Source: Martinezella tropici
GTDB lineage: Bacteria; Pseudomonadota; Alphaproteobacteria; Rhizobiales; Rhizobiaceae
DNA: 64,000 nucleotides
Reading direction: 5' to 3'
Assembly: GCA_000799755.1 (NCBI GenBank)
Contig: JUHI01000006.1
Span: 186,001 to 250,000, forward strand
The notes under the pieces are model-generated. The model was not told where the DNA came from, searched no databases, and saw nothing but the letters and a program-made list of their open reading frames with translations. This document shows, piece after piece, positions 53,356-62,901 of the stretch (positions within the stretch are counted from its first letter, which is position 1; every line of letters starts with the position of its first letter). The position numbers and the translations under genes were made by a program.

Positions 53356-54353
53356 AGACACTTTACGGTATCCAGTATCTGCGCGCCCTTGCCGCCCTCG
53401 CGGTCGTTCTCTTCCACGCTACCGAGCGTAGCGGCGGTCACTTCCGTATCGGTGCAGCCGGCGTCGACGTCTTCTTCGTCATCAGCGGCTTCATCATGTG
53501 GACCATGAGCGAGCGCCGCCCCGTGACGCCGCTGCGCTTCGTGCTGGACCGGCTGCAACGCATCGCGCCGTCCTACTGGATTGTCACCGCCATCATGATC
53601 GGCGGCGCTGTTGTCGGCCTGTTTCCAAACATGAAACTGACGGCAAGTCATATCTTCGGCTCGCTACTGTTCATTCCCCTCCGCTCGCCCAGCAATGGCG
53701 AGATTTGGCCAGTTCTGGTGCAGGGATGGACGCTGAACTTCGAGATGTTCTTCTATGTCATCTTCGCAGCCTGCCTGTTTCTGCCGCGACGCCTGCGCCT
53801 CGGCGGCCTGATCGGCGTGTTTATCGCCTTCGTCATCGCTGGCGTCATCATCGACCCGCAATCGGCGTTGCTCATGACCTATACCAGACCGATCATTCTT
53901 GAATTCGTGGCAGGTGCCGTCCTCGGGCAATTTTGGCTGAAGGGGAATGTTGCCGGATTTGCACTCGGCCTCGCCCTGATAATTGCCTCGATCGCCGGCT
54001 TCGCCGCCATCGAGGTTCTAGGCCTGGAATTCAACGAGCTGACCTGCGGACCCCTCGCCGTTGCACTGGTACTGGGCATGGTTTCCGTCGAGCGCAGCGG
54101 CAGGCTGCCGGAGATTGCGCCGCTTACCTATCTCGGCAACGCCTCCTATTCGATCTATCTCTGGCATACGCTGGCGATATCAGTGATCGTAAAACTTGTC
54201 GCGACGATGCCGATCCCGTCCGACGTCGTCGCCTTCATCGCCATGATATCAGGCACCTTGCTCGGCGTCTTTGCCTATGAGTTGGTCGAAAAGCCGCTGC
54301 GCAACCTGTTGCGGAACTTCAGCTGGCGAAGAGCTCGCCCCTCGCCAGCTTGA
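53352..54353 (+). CDS. exoZ: Acetyltransferase ExoZ (acyltransferase 3 family)
   Basis: The 333-residue membrane protein has ten helices and the family opening LRALAALAVVLFHATERSGG with the catalytic His. GAAGVDVFFVISGFIMW and YSIYLWHTLAI follow. ExoZ O-acetylates a glucose of the unit. It is last in exoYFQZ; in S. meliloti exoB (UDP-glucose 4-epimerase) follows, but here a sugar transporter does. Confidence 0.92.
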   Translation: MKTLYGIQYLRALAALAVVLFHATERSGGHFRIGAAGVDVFFVISGFIMWTMSERRPVTPLRFVLDRLQRIAPSYWIVTAIMIGGAVVGLFPNMKLTASHIFGSLLFIPLRSPSNGEIWPVLVQGWTLNFEMFFYVIFAACLFLPRRLRLGGLIGVFIAFVIAGVIIDPQSALLMTYTRPIILEFVAGAVLGQFWLKGNVAGFALGLALIIASIAGFAAIEVLGLEFNELTCGPLAVALVLGMVSVERSGRLPEIAPLTYLGNASYSIYLWHTLAISVIVKLVATMPIPSDVVAFIAMISGTLLGVFAYELVEKPLRNLLRNFSWRRARPSPA

Positions 54354-54381
54354 ACGGAACGGGCTTCGCTCCGGAGCCCGA

Positions 54382-55353
54382 TTAGGCCCGGCGGCGGCGC
54401 AGCTGATCGAAGTAGACGATGACGATGATCAGCACGCCTGTGATGATGCGTTGCCAGAAGGAATTGAGGTTCAGCAGATTGGCGCCGTTGTTGATGGTCG
54501 CCAGGATAAAGGCGCCGATCAGCGGGCCATAGACCGTGCCAATGGCGCCGAAGAGGCTGGTTCCGCCGATAACCGACGAGGCGATCGCCTGCAGCTCCCA
54601 GCCATCGGCCTGGGTGGCATTGCCGATGGCGATGCGCGAGGCAAGCAGGACGCCGACGAAGGCCGCGCAGGTTCCCGACAGAATATAGGCAAGGTAGATC
54701 ATACCGTTGACGTTGACACCGGAGAGGCGTGCCGCCTCGCGGTTTGAACCGACCGCGAAAAGATACCGACCCCAGCGGCTGAGATGCAGGAAGATCACGG
54801 CTGGAATCGCGACCACGATCACCATCCAGAACAAGCTTGGGATACCGAGGAAATCGGCAACGGCAAAGTTGGTGAACCCCTCATTGACGATATTAATGGT
54901 CGAACCGTTGGTAATCAGCAGACCGATACCGCGCAGCGAGGTCAACGTGGCGAGCGTAATGATGAACGGCGGCAAGCCCATGCGCACGATGCCGAAGCCG
55001 TGAAACGCGCCGATCAACACCCCGAACAGCAAGGTTATCAGGATAGCGGCCCAAACTGGAAACCCGGCCTGAAGCAGCCAGGCGATGATGACGGTGCAGA
55101 AGCCGACGATAGCGCCAACTGAAAGGTCGATGCCAGCGGTGATAATGACGAAGGTTTGCCCAAGCGCGAGGATGGCCGTCATCGACCCTTGCCGCATGAG
55201 ATTGGTAATATTGAGCTGTGTCCAGAACACGTCGGTCCACAATCCGAGCACGATCCACAGCGCCAAGAGGAGCAGGATCAGCGTCAAGCTGAAGAGGATG
55301 TTCATCTTGCGCTTGGGCGCAACGGTCGGGCCTTCAGTCGTATTTGCGGCCAT
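54382..55353 (-). CDS. Sugar ABC transporter permease (RbsC type)
   Basis: The 323-residue permease has eight to ten helices, TFVIITAGIDLSVGAIVGF and TSLFGAIGTVYGPLIGAFIL, typical of ribose/xylose/inositol permeases. ATG at 55353 follows GAGGGAGAG; a longer frame runs into the ATPase gene. It is third in an operon with the ATPase and the binding protein. The exoZ gene converges on it 28 bases away. Confidence 0.91.
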   Translation of the reverse strand: MAANTTEGPTVAPKRKMNILFSLTLILLLLALWIVLGLWTDVFWTQLNITNLMRQGSMTAILALGQTFVIITAGIDLSVGAIVGFCTVIIAWLLQAGFPVWAAILITLLFGVLIGAFHGFGIVRMGLPPFIITLATLTSLRGIGLLITNGSTINIVNEGFTNFAVADFLGIPSLFWMVIVVAIPAVIFLHLSRWGRYLFAVGSNREAARLSGVNVNGMIYLAYILSGTCAAFVGVLLASRIAIGNATQADGWELQAIASSVIGGTSLFGAIGTVYGPLIGAFILATINNGANLLNLNSFWQRIITGVLIIVIVYFDQLRRRRA

Positions 55354-55387
55354 TTTTGCTCTCCCTCTTTCGACTTGTTGTTGTTGT

Positions 55388-56938
55388 TCAGACGCCGATC
55401 GCTTCGCCGAGGACTTCCTCATGCGTGGCGGCATGGAAATCATGGCTGGCGACCAGCTGGCCGTGGCGGAAAACATGCAGGCGATCGGCAAGCTCGTAGA
55501 CCTCGGGCAAATAGGATGAGATCACGATGATGCCGGCGCCATCGCGAAGCAGCTTGGCAAAAAGCCGATAGATCTCCGCCTTTGTACCGACATCGACGCC
55601 GACCGTCGGCTCATCGAAGATGAAGAGCTTCGCGCCATGGCTCAGCCACTTGCCGATGACCACCTTCTGCTGGTTGCCGCCGGACATGGCCGAAACCAGA
55701 ACCCGCCGGCTCGGCGTCTTGATGCTGAGATCGCGAATCTGCTTGTCGGCATTGGCCGCTTCGCTCTTGTTGTTGATGACCGGACCGCGGCTCAGCCGCC
55801 TGAACACCGGCAGGTTGATATTGAGCCCGATCGGCAGATTGAGGCAGAGCCCCTGATCGCGGCGGCTTTCCGGCGCCAGCGCAATGCCGAGATCCATCGC
55901 GTCACGCTCGTTGCGGATGTCGACCTTGCGCCCCTGCCAATAGATTTCGCCCGCGGAGAGCGGCTGGCGCCCGTAGAGACCGAGAGCGAATTCACTGCGG
56001 CCGGCACCGATCAGCCCGTAAAGGCCGACGATCTCGCCGGCACGAACGCTCAGCGAGATATTCTCGAAGCCGGGACCGGACAGGCCCCGCGCTTCGAGGA
56101 TGGTATCGCCGATCGGAATCTCTTCCTTGTGGTAGATCTGCTCGATGGAGCGATTGATCATCAGCTTGATCAGTTCGTCCTCATTGGTTTCGGCGATCGT
56201 GCGGGTGCCGACATGGGTGCCGTCGCGCAGGACCGAGACGCGATCGGCAAGTTCAAACACCTCTTCCATGCGATGGCTGATATAGACGATCGTCACGCCC
56301 TCGCCCTGCAGGCGGCGAATGAGCTTGAACAATTGCGCCGATTCCTGCCGGGTGAGATAGGCGGTCGGCTCGTCGAAAATCAGAAACTGCGTGCCGCGCA
56401 TCGCGGCTCTGGCGGTCGCGACCAACTGCTGCTGGCCGATTGTCAGCGAACTCAGGAGCTCGCCGGCCGGCAGTCCGAAGCCGAGATCGTCAAGCACGGT
56501 CTGCGCCATCGCCACCATCTGCTTCTTGCGCATCAGGCCGAAACGATTGACTTCGTCGCCCAGGAAGAGGTTGGCGGCAACGGTCAGGTGCGGGCAGAGC
56601 ACCACCTCCTGATGCACGGCATTAATGCCGCGGGCGATTGCCTCATTGGGCGTTGCGAGCGCCACGGGATGACCGCACCAGAAGATTTCGCCTGATGTCC
56701 TCGTGATGACGCCGGTCAAAAGCTTGATGAGCGTCGACTTGCCGGCACCATTTTCACCGACGATCGCATGGATCTCTCCGGCCAGAAAGGTGACGGTCGC
56801 GGGCTTGAGCGCCTCGACAAAGCCATAGCGCTTATGCAGCCCTTTCAGTTCGAGGATCGGCGAGCCCGCCGGAATGCGGTTTGCTTCCGTTTTGACGGTG
56901 TCGTCATGCCGGTGGCTGATTTCTTCAAGGCTCGTCAT
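55388..56938 (-). CDS. Sugar ABC transporter ATP-binding protein with two ATPase domains (RbsA type)
   Basis: The 516-residue protein has two ATPase halves. The first has Walker A GENGAGKST, a SSLTIGQQQL signature and FLIFDEPTAYL. The second is degenerate at its P-loop (GLIGAGRSE), with the signature MSGGNQQKV and FIFDEPTVGVD. That asymmetry is normal for RbsA/MglA proteins. ATG at 56938 has GGGAGGAG upstream. A hairpin (56998-57027) separates it from the binding-protein gene. Confidence 0.92.
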   Translation of the reverse strand: MTSLEEISHRHDDTVKTEANRIPAGSPILELKGLHKRYGFVEALKPATVTFLAGEIHAIVGENGAGKSTLIKLLTGVITRTSGEIFWCGHPVALATPNEAIARGINAVHQEVVLCPHLTVAANLFLGDEVNRFGLMRKKQMVAMAQTVLDDLGFGLPAGELLSSLTIGQQQLVATARAAMRGTQFLIFDEPTAYLTRQESAQLFKLIRRLQGEGVTIVYISHRMEEVFELADRVSVLRDGTHVGTRTIAETNEDELIKLMINRSIEQIYHKEEIPIGDTILEARGLSGPGFENISLSVRAGEIVGLYGLIGAGRSEFALGLYGRQPLSAGEIYWQGRKVDIRNERDAMDLGIALAPESRRDQGLCLNLPIGLNINLPVFRRLSRGPVINNKSEAANADKQIRDLSIKTPSRRVLVSAMSGGNQQKVVIGKWLSHGAKLFIFDEPTVGVDVGTKAEIYRLFAKLLRDGAGIIVISSYLPEVYELADRLHVFRHGQLVASHDFHAATHEEVLGEAIGV

Positions 56939-56997
56939 GAGGTCTCCTCCCTCTCGCATCGCCGTAGAACCGCCTCCAAAGAGGCGATCAGACGAAA

Positions 56998-57027
56998 AGG
57001 CCGCGCCCGATCACCCGGACGCGGCCT
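56998..57027 (-). terminator. Hairpin between binding-protein and ATPase genes
   Basis: AGGCCGCG (56998-57005) pairs with CGCGGCCT (57020-57027) around a 14-base loop; on the transcript strand the stem is followed by TTTCGTC. It lies just after the binding-protein stop and could limit read-through into the ATPase and permease genes. Confidence 0.6.
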
Positions 57028-57033
57028 CAAGCC

Positions 57034-58023
57034 TTACTTGACCTTCGGGTTCAACAGGGCGTCGATCTTCGGATCGCTCATGTTCGCCTTGGTGACGAGG
57101 TTGGCGCCGGTGTCGACATTGGCCTCGACCTTTTCCTTCTTGGAGGCGGCGAGCGCCGTCTTGATGCCGTCATAGCCCATGCGATAGGGGTCCTGGACGA
57201 CGAGACCGGCAAGAACGCCCGACTTCAGGAAGCCGACGGTCTTGTCGTCATTGTCGAAGCCGATGACCTTGATCTTGTCGCCCAGCTTGTTTTCGGCAAT
57301 CGCCTGGCCGACGCCCTGCGCCATGATCAGATTGGAGGCGAAGACCCCGACGAGCTTCGGATTGGCCGTAATCAGGTCGGTCATGATGTTAAGGCCGGTG
57401 GTTGCCTGGCCGTCGGCATATTTATCGGCAACGACCTTCAGGCCCGGATACTTGTTCTTGACCTCTTCCAGGAAGCCCTGCCGACGCTGGTCGAGAGAGC
57501 CGACGCCCGGGAGGCTGGTGATGATTGCGATTTCACCCTCTTCCTTGCCGGTCATGCCCTTGATGGCAGCGGCAAGACCGTCAGCAGCGATGCGGCCGCC
57601 CTGGACGTTGTCGGTCGTCAGGAACGAGACGAAGGACTTGGAATCGGCGGCAGAGTCGATGCCGACGACCGGCACGGACTTCGCGGCTTCATCCACCGGC
57701 TTGCCGAGCGCCTTGAACTCCGTCGGCGAAATGACGACGGCGGCCGGCTTGCCGGCAACGGCGTTTTCGAGAATGCTGATCTGGCCGTTGATATCGGATT
57801 CCGACTGTGCGCCGAGTTCCGGCACCTTCACGCCAAGATCCTTGCCTGCCTGGCGGGCACCGGCAAGAACGATCTGCCAGTAGAAGGATGTCGTATCCTT
57901 GACGATGATCGGGATGGTCACATCGGCCGCGAAGGACTGCACGGGCATCGCCATGGCGATGATGGCAGCGCCGGCAAGACCGGCAAAGCTGCGGCGGGAC
58001 AGAAGTGACTTGGCAATTTTCAT
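57034..58023 (-). CDS. Periplasmic sugar-binding protein (RbsB-like) with Tat-like leader
   Basis: The 329-residue protein has an export leader ending near QSFAADV and a periplasmic-binding-protein-1 fold, with KDTTSFYWQIVLAGARQAG, GKPAAVVISPTEF and FDNDDKTVGFLKSG. The leader contains LSRRSFAGLAG, close to the twin-arginine pattern, so it may be exported folded. It is the high-expression component of the ABC system whose other genes follow. The ligand is a monosaccharide or polyol; an aldo/keto reductase for free sugars upstream suggests L-fucose or a related aldose. Confidence 0.88.
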   Translation of the reverse strand: MKIAKSLLSRRSFAGLAGAAIIAMAMPVQSFAADVTIPIIVKDTTSFYWQIVLAGARQAGKDLGVKVPELGAQSESDINGQISILENAVAGKPAAVVISPTEFKALGKPVDEAAKSVPVVGIDSAADSKSFVSFLTTDNVQGGRIAADGLAAAIKGMTGKEEGEIAIITSLPGVGSLDQRRQGFLEEVKNKYPGLKVVADKYADGQATTGLNIMTDLITANPKLVGVFASNLIMAQGVGQAIAENKLGDKIKVIGFDNDDKTVGFLKSGVLAGLVVQDPYRMGYDGIKTALAASKKEKVEANVDTGANLVTKANMSDPKIDALLNPKVK

Positions 58024-58200
58024 CTGCTTCTCCTCTCAACGCGCTCTGCTTCCTGCACACCGGCCGTTGAACGCTTACGGCTCGGTATCGCGACACTTTG
58101 CGGCATCACGCATCGCGCGGCGGAATGACCACCGACGCCAAAACAGGCTTTCCTCCTCTTCGAAGCCGCCTCTCCCGACGGCTCGATAGCTCCCAAACTG

Positions 58201-59223
58201 TTAGACCCGGACCGCCTCGTCTCCCAACGGAGGCGCGACCACAGTCAAACCCTCGAATTCCGCATAGAAGCTGTCGGGAAGCCTTGGCTCCACGAGCTGC
58301 ATGTTACGGACAAGACTTTCGGGCTTTGCCGTACCGATCAGCACCGAAGCCACGCAAGGGCTGTGCAGCGGAAACTGAAGCGCCGGCTGGGCAAGCGGTA
58401 CGCCATGCTTGCGGGCGATCTCCTCCATCGCCCCCACCTTGGCCAGGATATCCGGCGTTGCCGGCAGATAATCGAAATGGGCACCGGGCACCGGTCCCGT
58501 CGCCAGAATACCGGAGTTGAAGACGCCGCCAACGACCAGCGACGTTCCGTTCTTCTCGCAAAGTGGCAGCAGCTCGGCGACCGCCGAACGGTCCAGCAAC
58601 GTATAACGGCCGGCGAGCAGGATGCAGTCGATATCGGCCGCATTCATGACGTCGAGGCAGACCGGCACCTCGTTGACCCCAAGACCGTAGGCCTTGATCG
58701 CTCCCGATGATTTCAGCTCGTCCAGAGCCTTCAATCCAGAGCCGAGAAGCTGACCCAGATACCGCTCGTTGAGCGCCTTGCCGTGGGTATAGCCACCGAT
58801 ATCATGGACATAGAGGATATCGATGCGGTTGAGCCCAAGACGGGCATAGCTGAACTCGACCGAGCGCATGATGCCGTCATAGGAATAATCATAATCAGCA
58901 TCGAAAGGCAGAGGGTCGACATAGCCGTAATTCGGCACCTTGTCGGTCGGCACCGGCCGCATGAGGCGACCGACCTTCGTCGACAGCACATAGCTATCCT
59001 CGGGTTGGTCGCGAAGGAAATCGCCGACACGACGCTCGCCGAGACCGAAGCCGTACCAGGGGGCAGCATCGAAATAGCGGATGCCGCTGTCCCAGGCTGC
59101 CTGTAGCGTCGCCATTGCCTGATCACGAGGGCAAGTACGATAGAGGCCGCCCAGCGCCGCGGCGCCGAAGCTGATTTCGGTGACCTCCAGGCCCGTCCTG
59201 CCGATTGCTCTTCTTCGCATCAC
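58201..59223 (-). CDS. Aldo/keto reductase, aldose (L-fucose) 1-dehydrogenase-like
   Basis: The 340-residue protein has the AKR catalytic set: Asp in IRYFDAAPWYG, Tyr in APWYGFGLGERRVG, Lys in LSTKVGRLM and His in LYVHDIGG. The motif pattern places it in the D-threo-aldose/L-fucose 1-dehydrogenase group, which also contains pyridoxal 4-dehydrogenase. It is first in the transporter operon and divergent from the double-helix-turn-helix GntR gene. It would oxidise the imported sugar to a lactone. The first two codons are both ATG. Confidence 0.84.
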   Translation of the reverse strand: MMRRRAIGRTGLEVTEISFGAAALGGLYRTCPRDQAMATLQAAWDSGIRYFDAAPWYGFGLGERRVGDFLRDQPEDSYVLSTKVGRLMRPVPTDKVPNYGYVDPLPFDADYDYSYDGIMRSVEFSYARLGLNRIDILYVHDIGGYTHGKALNERYLGQLLGSGLKALDELKSSGAIKAYGLGVNEVPVCLDVMNAADIDCILLAGRYTLLDRSAVAELLPLCEKNGTSLVVGGVFNSGILATGPVPGAHFDYLPATPDILAKVGAMEEIARKHGVPLAQPALQFPLHSPCVASVLIGTAKPESLVRNMQLVEPRLPDSFYAEFEGLTVVAPPLGDEAVRV

Positions 59224-59523
59224 CTCTCCCTTGTGATGACTGTCATTCAGTGTCTGCTGGCGCTAGATCCTCATCGGAGCGACCGAACCGGCCGCTCCAT
59301 CTCCTCTTTTGTCATTGGCGACGGCCGGCTCTCGATAGTCCATCCGCCAATTGATTTTGTTTTTTATCTACAATAAACATTTTGGTGTCAACGAGCAAAT
59401 CGCCTCATGCCCTGGAGGAAGGCAGCCGGCGCGGCTTCGTCAGCACTCCTACAATTGACTGCCATTCGATCATGGTTCAGACAGCGCCGCCGGTAAAGAG
59501 CAGCGACGATACGCGAGGGGGAA
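59224..59523. promoter_or_regulatory. 300-base divergent promoter between aldo/keto reductase and GntR genes
   Basis: The gap holds a T-rich tract at about 59351-59365 and an inverted repeat TTTAT-CTACA-ATAAA at 59363-59377. This is a plausible operator or promoter element. I see no gene in it. Confidence 0.5.
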
Positions 59524-60435
59524 ATGGCAAGGCAAAACACGCTCTTCAAGGAGGCGTATAATCGCTATACGGCGCGTCTGAAGCCCGATACCGAGCTGCC
59601 GAGCGAGCCTGAAATCGCAGCCGAACTCGGCGTCAGCCGCAGCACGGCGCGGGCGATCCTGATGCGTCTCAGTGACGCCGGCATCATTCTTTGGAACAAG
59701 CGGCAGAAGACCGTGCTGCGCCTGCCCACTCAAGCCGATTTCTTCCCCAAGGAAGAAACTGATTCACTACACGATATTATCGAGCGCAGCTTCATGATGC
59801 GCATCATGTCCGACGAAGCGCAGCCCGGCATGCAGATCAACGAACTGGAACTCGCACGCGAAATCGGCACCGGCACGTCGGTCGTACGGGAATTTCTCAT
59901 TCGCTTCAGTCGCTTCGGCCTGATCGAGAAGCGACCGAACAGCCATTGGATCCTGAAGGGTTTCACCAGCGAGTTCGCGCTCGAACTCGCCGATGTGCGA
60001 GAAATGTTCGAACTGCATTCAGCGGCTGAATTCGGCCGCCTGCCCGCCAATCATCGAGCCTGGGACGACCTCAAGGCGATCGAACGGGAACATCACGAGC
60101 TTTTGAAGGATTTCGACGCGCACTACCGCGATTTTTCGCGGCTCGACGAGAAATTCCACCTTCTCATTCATCGCGCCTCGAAGAACCGCTTCATTGCCGA
60201 TTTCTACGATGTCATCGCCATCGTCTTTCACTATCACTTTCAATGGAACAAGGCGTTTGCGCGCGAGCGCAATGCCCGTGCGGTGGCCGAGCATCTCGAC
60301 TATATCGCAGCATTGCAATCGCGCGATCCGCAGCGGATCGATGCCGCCTGCCGCACACACCTGGCCTCGGCGCGGCAGACGTTGTTGCAGTCGATCCCGC
60401 AGGGTGCAGGGGAAGCTGCCGGATCCGCCGCCTAG
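59524..60435 (+). CDS. GntR/FadR family regulator with two tandem winged-helix domains
   Basis: The 303-residue protein has a first GntR winged helix at about 6-67 (LPSEPEIAAELGVSRSTARA). It has a second at about 85-146 (INELELAREIGTGTSVVRE, then FLIRFSRFGLIEKRP) and a C-terminal FCD effector domain at about 150-290. The FCD part shows the metal-site pattern LDEKFHLLIHRASKN and EHLDYIAALQSRD. Ordinary FadR-type proteins have one winged helix and about 230 residues; this one is longer by one domain. It is divergent from the aldo/keto reductase and sugar transporter operon, which it probably represses. It converges with the GH2 gene. Confidence 0.86.
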   Translation: MARQNTLFKEAYNRYTARLKPDTELPSEPEIAAELGVSRSTARAILMRLSDAGIILWNKRQKTVLRLPTQADFFPKEETDSLHDIIERSFMMRIMSDEAQPGMQINELELAREIGTGTSVVREFLIRFSRFGLIEKRPNSHWILKGFTSEFALELADVREMFELHSAAEFGRLPANHRAWDDLKAIEREHHELLKDFDAHYRDFSRLDEKFHLLIHRASKNRFIADFYDVIAIVFHYHFQWNKAFARERNARAVAEHLDYIAALQSRDPQRIDAACRTHLASARQTLLQSIPQGAGEAAGSAA

Positions 60436-60463
60436 GGAGCCGGCCGGATCACCAAATCCGGCG

Positions 60464-62707
60464 TCATTCTGCCTCTAGACGAAGGCTCTGGCTCGCAAAG
60501 CGCGGCGAGGATATTTCGACGGCGATCGCTCCGACCTCGCCTGTCGCCTGCAACCAGAAACCGGTGGTTCCACCCTGAAATGCCACCGTCTCAGGCCCGA
60601 CAACCTTCGCCGGTCCATCGACCTTGATCGTGATGGCTTCATTGAGGAAAGCCAGACGCGAGCCAGCCTGATCGAGCGCGCGAACGATGACGCGAACCGT
60701 GTCATGCTCACCTGCCTGCAATGTTTCGGCATCGGCCTCGACCTGCAGCGACGTCGGTAGCGGATTGGCGACCATGTGCTGCTCAGCCACCACCTTCCCA
60801 TTGATATAGCCGGTGAAATGTACGTCCTCCCACTCCATGCCCCAGACACCGAGTTCATCCGGGGTGAAGGAGCGGTGATCGAAGACGACGGGCGGATGCG
60901 GCAAATGCGGGAAGGTCTCGCGATCCGGGCCGAGGCGCTTGGTCAGCGACCCATAGCGCAGCTCGACCTCATCGCAATTGGTGAGCACGATCAGCGGCAG
61001 CGCGCCGCCGATATTGCGCTCGCCGCGCGCCCAGATCGTTACCGGCTTCATGACGATCTCGTCGGAAGCTTCGCACTGGCTGGCATAGACGTAAGCCGCA
61101 AATTTCGGCTCGCGGAACATGTCCATCACGCCGTGGTAGCAGATGCGGTCGCCCGAGCCGAAATCGCTGTGGGTGTTATAGTCGAACATGCACCAGCCGA
61201 TGGCGCCTGAAATCGACGGATCGCCATACGCAGCATTCAGCACGTCCAGATGCCGGCGCACATGCTCGGCCTGCCGCTGTTCCTGATCGTAGATTTTCGT
61301 CGGGTACATATGACCGCCGAATTCGGTGATCAGATAGGGCACGTCCTTGGACAGGCCGGTATTTTCCTGTTGCGGCCTCAGCGGCGTGCGCGGCCGATTG
61401 GCGCCGGGCAATTCCTCGTTGCCGAGGATGAAATCATTCATCGTGTAGACGTCCTCGAGCATCTCGCTCTCGGTGATGTAACGAACGCCGCCGGTCTGGC
61501 GCGTTGGGTCGAGCTCGCGCGCCAGCCGATTGGTTTCAGCGTAGAAGTTGTGAGAATCCTGGGATTCGTTGATGCGCACGCCCCAGATGACGATCGAGGG
61601 GTGGTTCCAGTCGCGCTCGATCATACGGCGGACGTTACGGATCGATTCCTGCTGCCATTCCTCATCGCCAATATGCTGCCAGCCGGGGATTTCCTCGAAG
61701 ACCAACAGGCCGATGCGGTCGCAATGGTCGAGGAACCATTTCGACTGCGGATAATGCGAGGTGCGCACGATGTTGCATTTCAGCGTGCGCTTCATGATCT
61801 CGGCGTCGCGCTCCTGAGCCGAGCGGCCCATCGCATAGCCGACATAGGGGAAGGCCTGGTGGCGGTTGAGTCCGCGCAGCTTCAATGCCTTGCCGTTCAG
61901 GAGAAAACCTTCAGCAGTAAAGCTCGCGGTGCGGAAACCAAAGGTCGCGGCATGACGATCCGCTCCGTGATCGGTCGCAAGCTCCACCTCGGCCGAATAG
62001 AGGACGGGATTGTCGAGTTCCCAAAGCGAGAGGCCCGAGAGACCATTGAAGCTGAGCTTTACGCTCCCGTCGGAAATATCAGCGTTTGCCGAAGCGATGG
62101 CCGTGCCATCGATGGACCTTAGGGTAACTTTCACGTTGCCCTTGAAAGCGAGGTTCTGCGGATTGGCGATGTCGCAGCGCACAGTCGTGGATTTGCGGTC
62201 GGAAAGGACATCTGCCGTTTCGACCTTGATATTGGCGATCGAGATCGGATCGGCCAGCTTCAGCCATACATCGCGATAGATCCCGGCATAGGTCAGATAA
62301 TCGATGCGGCCGCCGAAGGGCGGGATCTCAGGGTTCTCGCTGCCGTCGATCTTGACGGTGATGAGGTTCTCACCGTCAAGCAGGCGGCCGGTCAACCGTG
62401 CCTCGAACGGCGTATAGCCATCCTTGTGAGCAACGATCTCCTCACCATTCAGATAGACGACGGCGTCGGCCATGGCGGCATCGAAGATCAACGATACCTC
62501 GCGCCCGGCAAACGCCTCGTCCCAATCGACTATTTTCTGATAGGTGAAAGCACGCTGATAGGATTTCTCGTCGAAATAGTTGAACGGCAATTCAACGGCG
62601 GTATGCGGGAGCGTGACGCTCTGCCCTTCCTGCAGACGGGCGGCATCCTCGGGCGAAAACCCTTCATGAAACGTCCAGGATTCGTTGAAGGCGACAACAG
62701 AACGCAT
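60464..62707 (-). CDS. GH2 family glycosidase (beta-galactosidase-like)
   Basis: The 747-residue protein has the GH2 layout: a jelly-roll sugar-binding domain (about 5-165), an immunoglobulin-like domain and a TIM barrel (about 265-560). It ends in further beta domains. The acid/base Glu lies in WGVRINESQ (near residue 380) and the nucleophile Glu in LITEFGGHM (near residue 462). It has no signal peptide, so it cleaves imported oligosaccharides. The ATG at 62707 follows AGGA; a TTG two codons earlier is possible. An AraC gene precedes it on the same strand, probably its activator. It could be a galactosidase or another exo-glycosidase of the family. Confidence 0.87.
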   Translation of the reverse strand: MRSVVAFNESWTFHEGFSPEDAARLQEGQSVTLPHTAVELPFNYFDEKSYQRAFTYQKIVDWDEAFAGREVSLIFDAAMADAVVYLNGEEIVAHKDGYTPFEARLTGRLLDGENLITVKIDGSENPEIPPFGGRIDYLTYAGIYRDVWLKLADPISIANIKVETADVLSDRKSTTVRCDIANPQNLAFKGNVKVTLRSIDGTAIASANADISDGSVKLSFNGLSGLSLWELDNPVLYSAEVELATDHGADRHAATFGFRTASFTAEGFLLNGKALKLRGLNRHQAFPYVGYAMGRSAQERDAEIMKRTLKCNIVRTSHYPQSKWFLDHCDRIGLLVFEEIPGWQHIGDEEWQQESIRNVRRMIERDWNHPSIVIWGVRINESQDSHNFYAETNRLARELDPTRQTGGVRYITESEMLEDVYTMNDFILGNEELPGANRPRTPLRPQQENTGLSKDVPYLITEFGGHMYPTKIYDQEQRQAEHVRRHLDVLNAAYGDPSISGAIGWCMFDYNTHSDFGSGDRICYHGVMDMFREPKFAAYVYASQCEASDEIVMKPVTIWARGERNIGGALPLIVLTNCDEVELRYGSLTKRLGPDRETFPHLPHPPVVFDHRSFTPDELGVWGMEWEDVHFTGYINGKVVAEQHMVANPLPTSLQVEADAETLQAGEHDTVRVIVRALDQAGSRLAFLNEAITIKVDGPAKVVGPETVAFQGGTTGFWLQATGEVGAIAVEISSPRFASQSLRLEAE

Positions 62708-62901
62708 ATCCAATCCTATCGATTAAGCCCGTTGCATCAGGGCGAACACAAACTGCTTGGAAAATCAGGCGCGCGGCAAGGCAGGCATGAACGCCGCGGG
62801 GCGATATCTATACAGGCTCGCCACAGTCGCGCAATGCGACCGGTTGGCGGATTTCGACTTTTTGCCCCGAGCAACAGTGACGGCAGCCTGTTCGCCCGAG
62901 C

